Below are positions 36,301 through 54,268 of a stretch of DNA of 64,000 bases, in pieces. How positions within the stretch are numbered: position 1 is the first letter of the stretch; each line of letters opens with the position of its first letter. Under the pieces are notes generated by a model. That model was not told the DNA's origin, made no database searches, and saw nothing but the letters and a program-made list of their open reading frames with translations. Source of the stretch: Ursus arctos (Eukaryota > Chordata > Mammalia > Carnivora > Ursidae); NCBI RefSeq assembly GCF_023065955.2, contig NC_079873.1, forward strand, positions 11,546,566-11,610,565. Direction: 5' to 3'. The translations under genes were made by a program, and so were the position numbers.

Positions 36301-38864
36301 CTATTGAATGATGTATTCCAGAATATGAGAGTCCAGAATTAAAAAAAAAATTCCAGAAGATTTTACAGCCCCAAAAATGATCTTTAATGAGGGACATGTT
36401 GCTAGGTGTAGCTTCCAAAAGAAAGCGTGCCAGGACCTATGACAGGCTAAACTCTGCCCTGGCTGAGTTTTTAACTATGCTCCCCTTGTTTTTGACAGCT
36501 CTGCTGATAGTTTACAGGAACATAATATGCTATTGGAATCAAGAAATTTAACCTTGGACTGAGACTTTTCTAAGTCAATTAGCTAACTTACTGATTAAAT
36601 GTCACATATTTTCCCAACCGACATTTGTCTGACCCGTAAGCAGCGAGGAGAATTTCCGGTTTGAGCTGAAGACTGGCACAGAATTTTGTTAAGACATCTA
36701 GCTTTAGGTATACAGCATCTGGGGGCGCCTGGGTGGCGCAGTCGTTAAGCGTCTGCCTTCCGGTGTTCTGGGATCGAGCCCCACATCGGGCTCCTCTGCT
36801 GGGAGCCTGCTTCTTCCTCTCCCACTCCCCTGCTGTGTTCCCTCTCTCGCTCGCTGTCCCTCTGTCACATAAATAAATAAAATCTTAAAAAAAAAAAGTA
36901 TACAGCATCTAACTCCTAACAGTGTCAAAAGAAGAAAAGCACTGTTTCTGGCATGTTGCTGCCTAATTACAGAAAGCCTTATTTACCACATCTGGATATA
37001 CTGTCTATTATATATACGTGTGGGTGGGTGGGTGTGTGTATTCAAATACACACAAAGTCACCCACATACACGTATCTGTATACATAGAAAGGAAATTAAA
37101 CTGAGAAATTAGCATGTACTATTCTCCCCCTTCCACCTCGTTAATGATAATCAAAAAATACGGTTTTGACTTTATAATATCATGCAACTTGCAAATTAAA
37201 TGAATTTTATCCTAGGAGCTTGACCAAAGGAGGACACATGAGCTAAAGAATGAATGAGCTCTATTTAAGAGATTTGTATTATGGCTCCAGGCCTAAATCC
37301 AAACCATGTTTATGTAGGTTTTGACTACTATTGAACCTTTTTAAGAGTGTACTTAATTCAGGATGACAAAGACAGACACAATGCATGTGAGCAAGAGGAC
37401 AAAACATTCTTAACACACTCCTGTCAATACGGGCTTTGCTGAACTTTACCTCATTTAAACCGTGAGGAGGATCGATCTACGAGAACATCCATCCTGTGTT
37501 ACTGAAACTCTTAGAAAGCCCCTGCCCACATTTACACGTTAAATCAGAAAACAGATTTTCAGATCACGCTTAACTCGAAATGAAAGAGAAACTTTTTTAA
37601 AACCAGTCGAAGCAACATACCTCCCTGAAATGTGTGACAAATGTAATCCCCAAAAGAAACTGCTTTCCACCTTCCGGGCCTTCTGACAATTCCTGAAACT
37701 TCAAGATTCTCCTCATTTCCCCCAGTGAATTGAAGCATTCTGAGGCTTTGTCTTTGGAGGTCTTATTTTTTGGGGGGATGAGACTGCCGTCATCTAGTGT
37801 CTTCAAAGTTGTCTAGTGTATTGCAATCACACTGCACAGGTCTATTTTGAAAGAGAATCCTGGGTGCAAATTGACATGGATACTAGTTCAAGAATGATGT
37901 CATCCTGGAACCCCTATGAACACTAAGAATACAGAGGGAAATTGGGAACTCTGTTTACGAATAAATACTCCTCTATCAAGTGACCATCCCAGCAGCAACA
38001 AGAGTATCTGATCCATTTACTTTTGTAGCAATTCCCTCCAGTTAAGGTAAATCATTTCTTGAGAGGACTGGAGAATAAGTCCTACAGAGCATGAGACTTT
38101 AAAATGTTTTTCTCAAATGTTGGCATTTCATCTTAGAAAAACCTTTGTTTGCAGAGCTTTGCACAACGCCGTGTATACACGGGTTTAGTGCAGGGTTTTT
38201 TTCTGACAGTGATGAGTAGGTAATGGATTCGAATTGCAAATGACAACACAAAAACATAGATAGCACGCCACATTTGCTGCTTTAAATCAGATTTACTGGT
38301 CATTCTATTTCCTGAGGACACTTAGTCTTGTTAGAATGCATTGTTAAAGTCTGCTTAAAAATATTAAAGAAAATAATCCCATATAAGTCGTTTTCTAGGT
38401 TAGTAGAAATGAAGTTTCTCCAAATACTCTTAGAATGCCACTACCTTATTTACTTAAGTAATAACCACTAACCAAACTACAAACTTGCAAAAAATAAAGC
38501 TGAAAATCCTTCAAATTGGTGCAGTCAACATCATTCGCTACTTTAAATAATAATTTTTAAAACTACCCACACAAAGAAAGCCAAAGGATAAATAAAATCT
38601 GCCCTCTAAAAATATTACTCATATGAACTATCTAGAAGAGGTTTTTTAAAAAAAGATTTAGGAGCAAATCCATGTGTTTTTACCTGAAATTCCACCATAG
38701 ATCTCTTCTGCTATCCTAGCCGCTTCTTTTCTATTTCCTTTGACGATATAGAAATGAGTTAGGAGAGCCAAACAAACTTTAATTAGAAGTTTGAAGAAAA
38801 AAAAAGTAGCAAACATTGTAATAAAAATGTTTTTAAAGCCATAGGAAACAGGACCGTCTTCCAT
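15268..38864 (-). CDS. ASB11: ASB11 gene, coding span: ankyrin and SOCS-box ubiquitin-ligase receptor
   Basis: Seven coding exons join in frame to 323 codons: 38684-38864, 29990-30069, 26459-26566, 23028-23178, 20021-20155, 18478-18669, 15268-15392. All six introns are gt-ag. The product is a Cullin-5 ligase substrate receptor; the known family member acts at the ER. Residues 11-41 form a Phe/Leu-rich hydrophobic segment that could be a membrane anchor. About six ankyrin repeats follow (SPLHEAA at 68-74, then SSLHEAC, TPLFNAC, SPIHEAV, TPLYVAC, TPLHAAA). The C-terminal 40 residues are the SOCS box, with BC-box LCRLCVRKCLG and a Cul5-box-like LPELLERF. The length equals human ASB11 as I recall it, with a few percent of substitutions. 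ASB9 lies next, in tandem. No break or frameshift was seen. Confidence 0.97.
15680..16201 (+). mobile_element. Young 5'-truncated carnivore L1 with target-site duplication
   Basis: The 9-bp duplication taaagggaa occurs at 15671-15679 and 16202-16210, just after the A-rich tail. The first part, up to 15915, encodes the C-terminus of L1 ORF2: 'KKMWHIYTIEYYSAI' resembles the conserved end of mammalian ORF2 proteins. A stop codon and a 3' UTR follow, with 'gtaatgagcactgggtattg' and a T-poor tail. It lacks the endonuclease and reverse transcriptase and is dead. It is antisense to ASB11. Confidence 0.9.
17268..17460 (+). mobile_element. MER5A-type hAT remnant
   Basis: It carries 'ggcactccaagtgtggcctc', 'agcatcagcagcatcacctg', 'tctgcattttaacgagacac' and a C-rich stretch in place of the usual internal region. 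It is the same family as the copy near 5300. Confidence 0.75.
17617..17720 (+). mobile_element. MIR fragment
   Basis: It matches MIR core text: 'ggggttagactgcttggctg', 'gaatcctagttctagg', 'catatgacctgctgcaagcc', 'ctcccatttgcacc'. Confidence 0.6.
18478..18669 (-). CDS. ASB11: ASB11 coding exon 6
   Basis: 192 bases, phase 1 at both ends. It encodes residues 220-282: ASVDRGQRLDTPLHAAA, then VIHLLADYGAPLKCRNAEGK, SALDLAAP and VEQALLLRE. It contains one full ankyrin repeat (TPLHAAA) and the start of a degenerate one. The acceptor is ccttcag and the donor gtgagc. Confidence 0.96.
18670..20020 (-). other. ASB11: ASB11 intron 5
   Basis: A gt-ag intron with one SINEC at 19268-19488. The rest shows no recognised element. 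Confidence 0.85.
19268..19488 (+). mobile_element. SINEC with 15-bp target-site duplication
   Basis: It has the head 'gggggcacctgggtgactca', a pyrimidine-rich 'ctctctctctaaaataaatt' end and a long A-rich tail. The duplication aaaaggttactaagg lies at 19253-19267 and 19489-19503. It is antisense to ASB11. Confidence 0.95.
20021..20155 (-). CDS. ASB11: ASB11 coding exon 5
   Basis: 135 bases, phase 1 at both ends. It encodes residues 175-218: HRECMEILLANNVNID, QLGTPLYVACTYQRVD, CVKKLLEL. The TPLYVAC ankyrin motif and the QRVDCVKKLLELG helix pair are typical of ASB9/ASB11 proteins. The acceptor is ccaccag and the donor gtaact. Confidence 0.96.
20648..20721. repeat. 37-bp tandem duplication
   Basis: Units 20648-20684 and 20685-20721 both begin 'agcctc-aatata-aatat' and end 'aactgcactt-caa'. 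They differ at about four positions, so this is a local duplication of moderate age. Confidence 0.9.
20837..20870. repeat. 17-bp tandem duplication
   Basis: The unit agcaaagaattgacggg at 20837-20853 is followed by agcaaagaattgatggg at 20854-20870, with one base changed. Confidence 0.9.
21870..22115 (+). mobile_element. L1 3' UTR fragment
   Basis: Sense L1 3' text: 'cactgccggttgccagaggg', G-rich 'gaggggggcggggagctgga' and 'gtactcctgaaactaatac', then an A-rich end. There is no coding part. Antisense to ASB11. Confidence 0.75.
23028..23178 (-). CDS. ASB11: ASB11 coding exon 4
   Basis: 151 bases, starting in phase 0 and ending in phase 1. It encodes residues 124-173: VNGVTVHGATPLFNACRSGS, AACVNVLLEFGAKAQ, HLASPIHEAVKR. 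It carries two ankyrin repeat starts (TPLFNAC, SPIHEAV). The acceptor is cccctag and the donor gtaaac. Confidence 0.97.
23455..23690 (+). mobile_element. MIR element
   Basis: Nearly full MIR order: 'gtggttaagtacatggcttc', 'gcttgggttcaaatcccagc', 'gtgcctcagtttccttaaac', 'tcaacctcatgaggttattg', 'cacctagaacactgcttcag'. Confidence 0.8.
23835..23874. repeat. 20-bp tandem duplication
   Basis: ccacagttctgtctctcttg at 23835-23854 is followed by the same unit with one base changed at 23855-23874, then a partial third unit. Confidence 0.9.
24202..24378 (+). mobile_element. SINEC
   Basis: Head 'agggtgcctggggggctcag', body 'tcgtgatctcagggtcttga', tail 'aaaatctttaaaaaaaaaa'. The flanking A-rich sequence makes the target duplication ambiguous. 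Antisense to ASB11. Confidence 0.94.
25275..25468 (+). mobile_element. SINEC with a disrupted head and 12-bp duplication
   Basis: The head is interrupted by an extra G-rich insert ('gtgcctggcggggggcgggg') before 'gcgcagtcagttaag'. The body and the 'aatcaatcttaaaaaaa' tail are normal. The flanks aggaaagggccc (25263-25274) and aggaaatggccc (25469-25480) differ at one base. Antisense to ASB11. Confidence 0.93.
25840..25985 (+). mobile_element. L1 3' end fragment
   Basis: It carries 'gagggtactgggtgatgtag', 'ttgtatacctgaaactaata' and 'atgttaactacactggggtt', then an A-rich tail. This is the same 3' UTR type as the copy at 21870-22115. Confidence 0.7.
26459..26566 (-). CDS. ASB11: ASB11 coding exon 3
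   Basis: 108 bases, phase 0 at both ends. It encodes residues 88-123: GVNVNLVTINRVSSLHEACL then GGHVACAKALLENGAH. This is one ankyrin repeat with the conserved HEACLGGH signature shared with ASB9. The acceptor is attctag and the donor gtgagt. Confidence 0.97.
27767..27971 (+). mobile_element. SINEC
   Basis: Head 'ggggggtgcctgggtggctc', body 'gactgccttcggctcaggtc', then a CT-rich run and a long 'aaataaataaataaaatctt' tail. Antisense to ASB11. Confidence 0.95.
28060..28215 (+). mobile_element. L1M 3' end fragment
   Basis: It carries 'actattgtaccaatgttaat', 'gcaccaggggaagttgggtg', 'gggcatgcgggaactgtctg' and 'cccaaattaaaagttta', matching an old L1 3' end. Confidence 0.65.
28239..28368 (+). mobile_element. 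SINEC, older member of a nested pair
   Basis: Head 'ggggtgcctgggtgactcag', body 'gtctgactcttgatttcagt', and a short tail 'gtgtagagcctacttaaaaa' lacking the CT-rich part. Its 15-bp duplication aaaaaatactaataa is at 28224-28238. The other copy (28561-28575) has been pushed away by the second SINE. Confidence 0.95.
28373..28560 (+). mobile_element. SINEC, younger member of a nested pair
   Basis: Head 'ggggcgcctgggtggctcag', body 'catctgccttcggctcaggt', CT-rich part and 'aaatgaataaataaaatctt' tail. Its own duplication aaaaaatact is at 28363-28372 and 28561-28570, that is inside the downstream duplication of the first SINE. Confidence 0.96.
28856..28890. repeat. Mixed GT/CA microsatellite
   Basis: 'gtgtgtgtgcacacgcacac' continues into CA repeats. 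The sequence is self-complementary and could form a small cruciform. Confidence 0.8.
29210..29702 (+). mobile_element. Ancient LTR- or MER-type interspersed repeat, family unsure
   Basis: I recognise a dispersed-repeat text: 'gcagactctaaaatggctcc', 'tgaatgtgggctggattcac', 'aatagaatatagcagaggtg', 'atgggatgtcactttggaga', 'aagccagctgccatttcatg', and an end 'ggcggtaactgactaatg'. I cannot name the family with certainty. Frames on both strands here (29353-29697 plus, 29378-29728 minus) come from this repeat. Confidence 0.65.
29990..30069 (-). CDS. ASB11: ASB11 coding exon 2
   Basis: 80 bases, starting in phase 1 and ending in phase 0. It completes a split Asp codon and then encodes residues 62-87, CWADRSPLHEAAAQGRLLAL and KTLIAQ: the first ankyrin repeat. 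The acceptor is gtttcag and the donor gtaagt. The SPLHEAA motif is shared with ASB9. Confidence 0.97.
30625..30780 (+). mobile_element. MIR fragment
   Basis: 'gatggctaagtgcagagccc', 'ccacactgcctggggtcacg', 'ggcaagttactaaaattatt', 'cttgtaaaatgggagtctag' follow the MIR consensus order. Confidence 0.65.
31440..32180 (+). mobile_element. L1M-type 3' region
   Basis: Old sense L1 text ending in 'aaggacattattaggacagt', 'gggaattctttgtaccattc', 'ttgtaacttttctgtcactt' and 'ccaaaattaaaaag'. The part before about 31900 is less certain. Confidence 0.55.
32925..33200 (+). mobile_element. Old L1 3' fragment
   Basis: 'gaaggaagtgagacacaaaa', 'gacgggggctgactggaaga' and 'gccttgtgaaaattcatgca' resemble an old L1 3' UTR. 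The family is assigned from memory. Confidence 0.5.
36721..36897 (+). mobile_element. Young SINEC with internal deletion and 13-bp duplication
   Basis: Head 'gggggcgcctgggtggcgca'. The body jumps from 'gtctgccttcc' to 'ggtgttctgggatcgagccc', losing roughly 20 bases of the usual tRNA-related region, then runs normally to 'aaataaataaaatcttaaaa'. The duplication gtatacagcatct is exact at 36708-36720 and 36898-36910. Antisense to ASB11. Confidence 0.97.
38684..38864 (-). CDS. ASB11: ASB11 coding exon 1 (start)
   Basis: 181 bases from ATG at 38864-38862 to the gtaaaa donor. It encodes residues 1-60: MEDGPVSYGFKNIFITMF, a hydrophobic AT-FFFF-KLLIKV-CLALL run, then a basic/acidic KGNRKEAARIAEEIYGGIS. 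Human ASB11 starts MEDGPVFYGFKN as I recall it, which fixes the start. The hydrophobic run (about 11-41) is unusual for an ASB protein and fits the reported ER association. The context around the ATG is caaaATGg. Confidence 0.97.
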
Positions 38865-39379
38865 TTTGGCTTACAGTCTGTGTAGGTTCTTGGTACTGCA
38901 AAATCTCACTGAGTTATCACTGGTATCATATGACATCTATTTTCAACTTTCTAACCCTTGGTGCTCCTGTTACTGAGAACTCACTCGTACATTCTAAGCT
39001 AACTGTGATTTGGCGGCTGCATGTGCTGACTTTCAGAGCAATGTGAAATGAACTCCAGAAACTTCCTTTTAGACCTGCATTCCTCAGTGCTATTTAACAC
39101 ACAGGATTTCTGGCAGGATCTTTTTTATTCCTAAATCCCAATTTGTGCTACATTACGTGGGAAGAGAGCACTGGAGAGAAAAAACAAACTTCTCCGATCC
39201 CATGGGGACACAGCAAGTTCTCTGAAGTGGGAAGTGTTGGCCCCAGACCATTACATTTTCTCTCCTCCCGCGGTTTTGGGGAGATAATGTCCCAATCTAA
39301 AATATGACCAGTTAAACAAGACCATTTACTCTAAGGCAGTATTTAGTAAAGGGCTCATCTTGGATGCCTCTCCAAGTGG

Positions 39380-39751
39380 ATGTGTCAGATTGAGGGCATT
39401 AGACCACTTGCTCTAATGGTCTCATCCATGACAACGTCCGCTAGCAAAGCCCATCATTCATTTCCCATTTCAAGTGTCAGTAAAGGTGGTGCCTCGGACT
39501 GGAATATGGGCGTTCTCCTTGACCATGGAAGAGTTACAGCGAAATGGATGAAGAAGATGCCCTATGTTCTAGGTGAATTATCCAAAGATTCTATGTTTCA
39601 AATACCTTCTCTCGTTGGACAGTATTCTCTTGCAGCCCTCACTCTTCAACGTGCGTCAGTGGGCCAATACAAGGGAAATCGACTTATTGTTCATTTCCCT
39701 CACCTACAAAAATTAGATGAGGAAAATCCAGGTCTCCTCTTGCATTCTTAG
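39380..39751 (+). other. Unexplained 123-codon open frame
   Basis: The frame MCQIEGIRPLALMVSSM... has no motif I recognise, no signal peptide, no transmembrane segment and no splice-linked partner. It lies about 0.5 kb upstream of the ASB11 start, on the opposite strand. In sequence of ordinary base composition a frame this long can occur by chance. I do not claim it is a gene. Confidence 0.2.
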
Positions 39752-40448
39752 CTATATTACATTTTCAAAAATCTCTACAAACTACTGAAAGAGGCAAGCC
39801 AAAAAAAACTGCAAAAGCAGACTAAAGAAATCTTACTTACTAAATGCTTTATGCAAAAAATATGGAAGTTTCTCATAGCACTCAGGCAAATTAGAATGAC
39901 CACCTCTATGAGAACTGGCTCCCTATAGTCCGGGGAGAGGCTGATGTGTGAGCAGACAGCATTGCATCCCAGTATACACTGCGTCCATTTCAGTGTATTA
40001 CACAACCAGGAAGATCTGGTGCAGTTCCCACTCCCAAGAACTGAGATCAAAATATAGGGTTTCTTGACCCAGCTTAGTACTGACCTACAGCTTACTACCT
40101 AGAGAGTGCCAATGTAGGAGAATCCGTGAACACAAGCATGTTAGCTCTTTCCAGGTCTCATTTCACTGCCCTCCAAGAGCCCGGTGAGTCAGCCCAGTGA
40201 CGTATTATAGGACATTATTCAATCTTGTATGGGCCTTAATCTTCATTTAAAATATGGCTGTACTTTCTGTGTTATATACCAGAAAAGTTGGCCATGAGGA
40301 GCTTGGCTTTTTTTTAAGGTTCAAAGGGAGGTCTGTGCTATTTCTGAGAGACCATCTTTAACTACGTTTGAGCATTCCATTCGAGATGGGCACAAAAGGC
40401 TACTGCAGGAAGGGGTTAACTCACAGCACCCTTCACAGATGACGTCCT

Positions 40449-40707
40449 CTGTGGCACCAGTTTCTCAGCCTCGGCACTACTGACATTTGGGGCCAGACAA
40501 TTCTTTGTTGGGGGAGGGGTATCCAAAAGCATTGTAGGATATCCAGCAGCATCTCTGCCCTCTGCCCACTCCTTGCCAACCCCCCCACTCCCATCCAGAC
40601 CTAACAACCAGAAATGTCTCCAGACACTGCCAGGTGTCCTCTACGGGGCAAAATCGCCACCCCCACTCCTCCCTTACCCCCATCACATCCAATTAAGAAC
40701 CACTGAG
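40449..40707 (-). mobile_element. MER20 hAT-Charlie element
   Basis: 'gtttctcagcctcggcacta', 'ctgacatttggggccagaca', 'attctttgttgggggagggg', 'agaaatgtctccagacactg', 'ggggcaaaatcgccaccccc', 'attaagaaccactga'. It has the same orientation as the copy at 13937. Confidence 0.88.
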
Positions 40708-41429
40708 CCATAGCCAAATATAAGGGATAAAGGAAAATCAACTCCCCGAAGTACTAGTGCATACAAATTAAATTTTGTACAGAACTTGAATTTTTAGAAT
40801 TTCATATTTAAAAAGTCCAGCCACATGATGATACAATTTAACATCTCACCATATTCTTTTGGGAATGTGGAGAGGGAGAAAGAGGCCTTTAAAAATACTT
40901 CGCGAAAGTAAACACAGGCCCATGATACCGACTTTGCCAAAAAAAGTTTTGGCGTAAGATAAATCAGGACATATCATCTTAGAGAACTGATTTCCACTGC
41001 TTCCAACAAAAGGGGTGGGAGAAGCTGGGCTTCTGTAAATGAAATCAAAATTCAAATTCCTCTTAAAATAGCTTACAAGATAGAAAGTATAATTACGTAG
41101 TTCGCATACACAATAGCTTCTAGATGTATTCACTTGTCTCACGCGACCACTCCAGTGCAGGGAAAAACAGGGCCTGTGTGGATCAGGAAACAAAGGCACA
41201 ATTCAACTTGCTATTCCACAAATAAAGAGAGAACATGTGCTCTAGAAAGAAAAGATGACAGAGTAATTTATCATCTAAGGACAGTTCCTGTTTTACTAAC
41301 AGACCAAGCAACAACATCTAATCGCAGTGAAAAAGCAAGCATATGATGGAGGGGGTGGGGGGGCACTGTTCAACGAGTAAATCATATTCTGTTCATAAAA
41401 CAAGACAAACACAGAAAATTGTCAAAATG

Positions 41430-43462
41430 TCATTTTGGTCTTTATTTTTGGACACGTAGCATGTTCTCATAAATCAGTTTCATATGTGCTAGTTTTTGTT
41501 ATATCAAAAGAAATACAATATATTGTTCATAAATTCCTCATCACTGCAAGTTCACTTTTAAATAAATGTAAGTAGCAGGGTCGAACAATATGTTTCCACA
41601 TATTGACCAGTGCAACACTGACAGTTACAATTAAGGTATCCAGGAAGCCCGAAAATTAAGATTTACTAGAAGAAGCAAATTTACTTCCATTTGTTAAAAA
41701 CAAATAATTTTGATTTGCAAATTACACATTTTACATGCAAGAAGTTTAAATCCCATTTCCATGTGAAATAAACGGCCATCTCAAAAATATGCTGAGAAAC
41801 AAAAATGTAAGAACAAACAGTAGTATGCCCTTAAAAATTGCTGAAGAGAATAAATAAAAACATAGGTTACAGTTTCTTGCTTTATCATGAATACTGGCAC
41901 TGTTTATTTCATATTTATATAAATCAGTTTCTGTGCATAAAAATCCCAATAAGATTTAATGGTCTGGGTCAGTCCATTTTTCTTTAACAAAAGATCCCTT
42001 AACTTCCAGGTTTTAAAAATCGCACTCTTGCATTTGTGTTTTAGCACAAAACACAAATCGTATTTCTCACATATCAGTGGCAACCGGTTAACAGGCATGT
42101 TAAGATACTTTTTAAAAAAGAAGTTTTGAGTGTTGTTAAAAAAAAAAAAAAAAACCAATCCTGTACAGAATCCCAACACCGCCAGCACCTTCCTCGTGCG
42201 CCGCAAGCGCCTCTTTGACTTCGCAGTCCTTTATCACCAAAACTTATTCTAAGGGGTTCAAGGAGTTAATAAGACACACCATGTGGATAATTTGGGGTTT
42301 AAAAACCCATGGCTCTGGGCAACAACGATTACAGTTAACAACAGACATCCACAAAGAGACTGTGTTCCTACAATTTTCAGACTCAATTTGCTATAAATAA
42401 AATATTCTGGGGTGAAGACTTCTGCACACTGACAATACTTCTCAGACATCAGCTAGGCCACAAGTGAAGGGAAGTGACTTCTATCCAAGGTAGAGGAGGG
42501 TAGCAGCTGATTTGGGGATGGCACACCTCGTACGTTCTGCTCGGAAAACACGAAGGCATTTACAGAGGACTCGATGATGCACGGGAAGACGTGGAGGGTT
42601 TCTCTGCACTATCATCAACAGTGATATCGGTCCCTAGTATTTCAGAAGCAAAGAGTTTCTTCATAAACACAAATTAAGACAAAGGCTCTACCTAGGAGAA
42701 TGCATACAAGATCGAAGAAGGAATTGGAACCTGCCGACCATTTTTTCCTGGCATTGAAAGCGTGAGCATTTTTGGCATGTTAGATATTTCCCCATTTTGT
42801 CAACTGTGACTACAATGAAGTGAGCCATCCGAGTGATAAACAAAGAGCATCTGAATGCGCCCCTGGCCCCGAACAGCAGGAAGTGTCTAGTTCAATAGAC
42901 AGTAGGTGCATAAAACATGCTCATAACTGATGGACCATTTTGCTCAAGAAACCTGATGATCTGTAACACTAGGCGTACCAAATAAATGTCTAAGAACGTG
43001 ACTTCAATGACTAAAATGGGTATGAACAGGACTCAAAAATAGTTCATATCGTTGTTGTACTTCCCGAAAGAAAACCTGTAAACATTTGGTGAATGTCTAA
43101 GTAATGGTAGAACATTTAAAATTGGCCAAAAAATGCCCAGAAAACATTTGGCCCTTCAGCACCCAAAGCTCCCAAAATATAATTTTAAAACATCTCTGTT
43201 AGAGGGATTTCAGTAGTCTGAAAAATTTCATACCTGAGTGGCTTCAATGTTCTCTCCGAAATCTTAAGTAAGTGCAAGGAGTTTCTACACTCAGGAATTG
43301 CATAAGTTTTTATCTTTCCTCAAAATAAAACATTGAATGATATAGAGGTAGCATAACTTACTAAATAAACTTTTTTTAAAAAAAGGAAAAAAGCAAGGTT
43401 ATTTTCAATCGTCTTACTGGAATTATTACAAATGTGTAAAACCTTACAATCCAGGCTTTCTT
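41430..43462 (-). other. PIGA: PIGA 3' UTR
   Basis: About 2 kb from the PIGA stop to the poly(A) signal at 41441-41446. The human PIGA 3' UTR is, as I recall, of similar length. The text is AT-rich with no repeat I recognise, consistent with a constrained UTR. A G-rich 'ggagggggtggggggg' run at 41348-41363 lies just beyond the likely cleavage site. Confidence 0.65.
41441..41446 (-). promoter_or_regulatory. PIGA: Candidate PIGA polyadenylation signal AATAAA
   Basis: tttatt on the plus strand. It is followed on the minus strand by a GU-rich stretch (tgtgtttgtcttg within the next 50 bases), as expected downstream of a cleavage site. Other AATAAA hexamers occur earlier in the UTR (for example 41902-41907), so alternative shorter ends are possible. 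Confidence 0.6.
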
Positions 43463-53789
<10,327 letters not shown>

Positions 53790-53870
53790 CGGCGAGTCCC
53801 ATGGCCGCCAGTGTCCGGACCTCCCGCGGCTGCAGACAGAGTCCCACCCCGCTGCCCCGAAACACCAATC
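53790..53870 (-). other. PIGA: PIGA exon 1 (non-coding; 5' end approximate)
   Basis: The donor is certain: 'actcgccg' followed by gtaagt. The 5' end is not visible from sequence and is placed by the promoter motifs. The exon contains the ATG (53802-53800) of upstream ORF 1 in a gcggccATGG context. Confidence 0.6.
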
Positions 53871-54196
53871 CGAGGCGTCCGCGCTCGAGCGCCGCGCCCC
53901 CGAGACGGCCAATCGCAAAGACGCGCTGGCGTCACGTGCAGGAGCGCCGCTCAGTCCCCACCCTTCAGCGCGGGATGTAACGTCAGTGCGCTTAGGCACA
54001 GGTTTTCGCAATGTTCGCGGAGACTTGTTTTCTCTGCATCGAAAGTAGTAATCCTTGGTTTAACCTTTCCCATGAATTCTTACTGTCGCAAATCTCTAGA
54101 AACCGTCCCTCTTCTCTTCTGACACAAGTAGCCTACCAGGAGCCTTCCTCAGGGTAAAGTCAGAAATCCCAGCGTGACTCGCAGCGAGCCTTTAGG

Positions 54197-54268
54197 GCTG
54201 CTGGGAGTTGTAGTCTGGTGGCCTTTGGAAGCGAAGCTGAACTTAGAAAACTCACTCCCAGGATGCAC
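54197..54268. promoter_or_regulatory. Pair of ZNF143/THAP11-like motifs
   Basis: On the minus strand, 54215-54198 reads ACTACAACTCCCAGCAG-like text, and the plus strand at 54254-54268 reads actcccaggatgcac. Both resemble the ACTACAA-TTCCCAG-ATGC motif bound by ZNF143 and THAP11 at housekeeping promoters. They lie 0.3-0.4 kb upstream of PIGA exon 1. Confidence 0.5.

Larger units (their letters stand above)
30070..38683 (-). other. ASB11: ASB11 intron 1
   Basis: An 8.6-kb gt-ag intron. Recognised content: a MIR (about 30625-30780), an L1M 3' region (about 31440-32180), another L1 3' piece (about 32925-33200) and a young SINEC (36721-36897). 33200-36700 and 36911-38683 show no element I can name, apart from a GT-rich run near 37017-37075. 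Human ASB11 is reported to have alternative N-termini; I could not identify an alternative first exon here. Confidence 0.8.
38865..41430. other. ASB11-PIGA intergenic region
   Basis: This contains the ASB11 5' UTR and promoter (not resolved; no CpG island, as expected for a tissue-restricted gene), an unexplained plus-strand 123-codon frame (39380-39751) and a MER20 (40449-40707). No SINEC is present. Confidence 0.6.
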
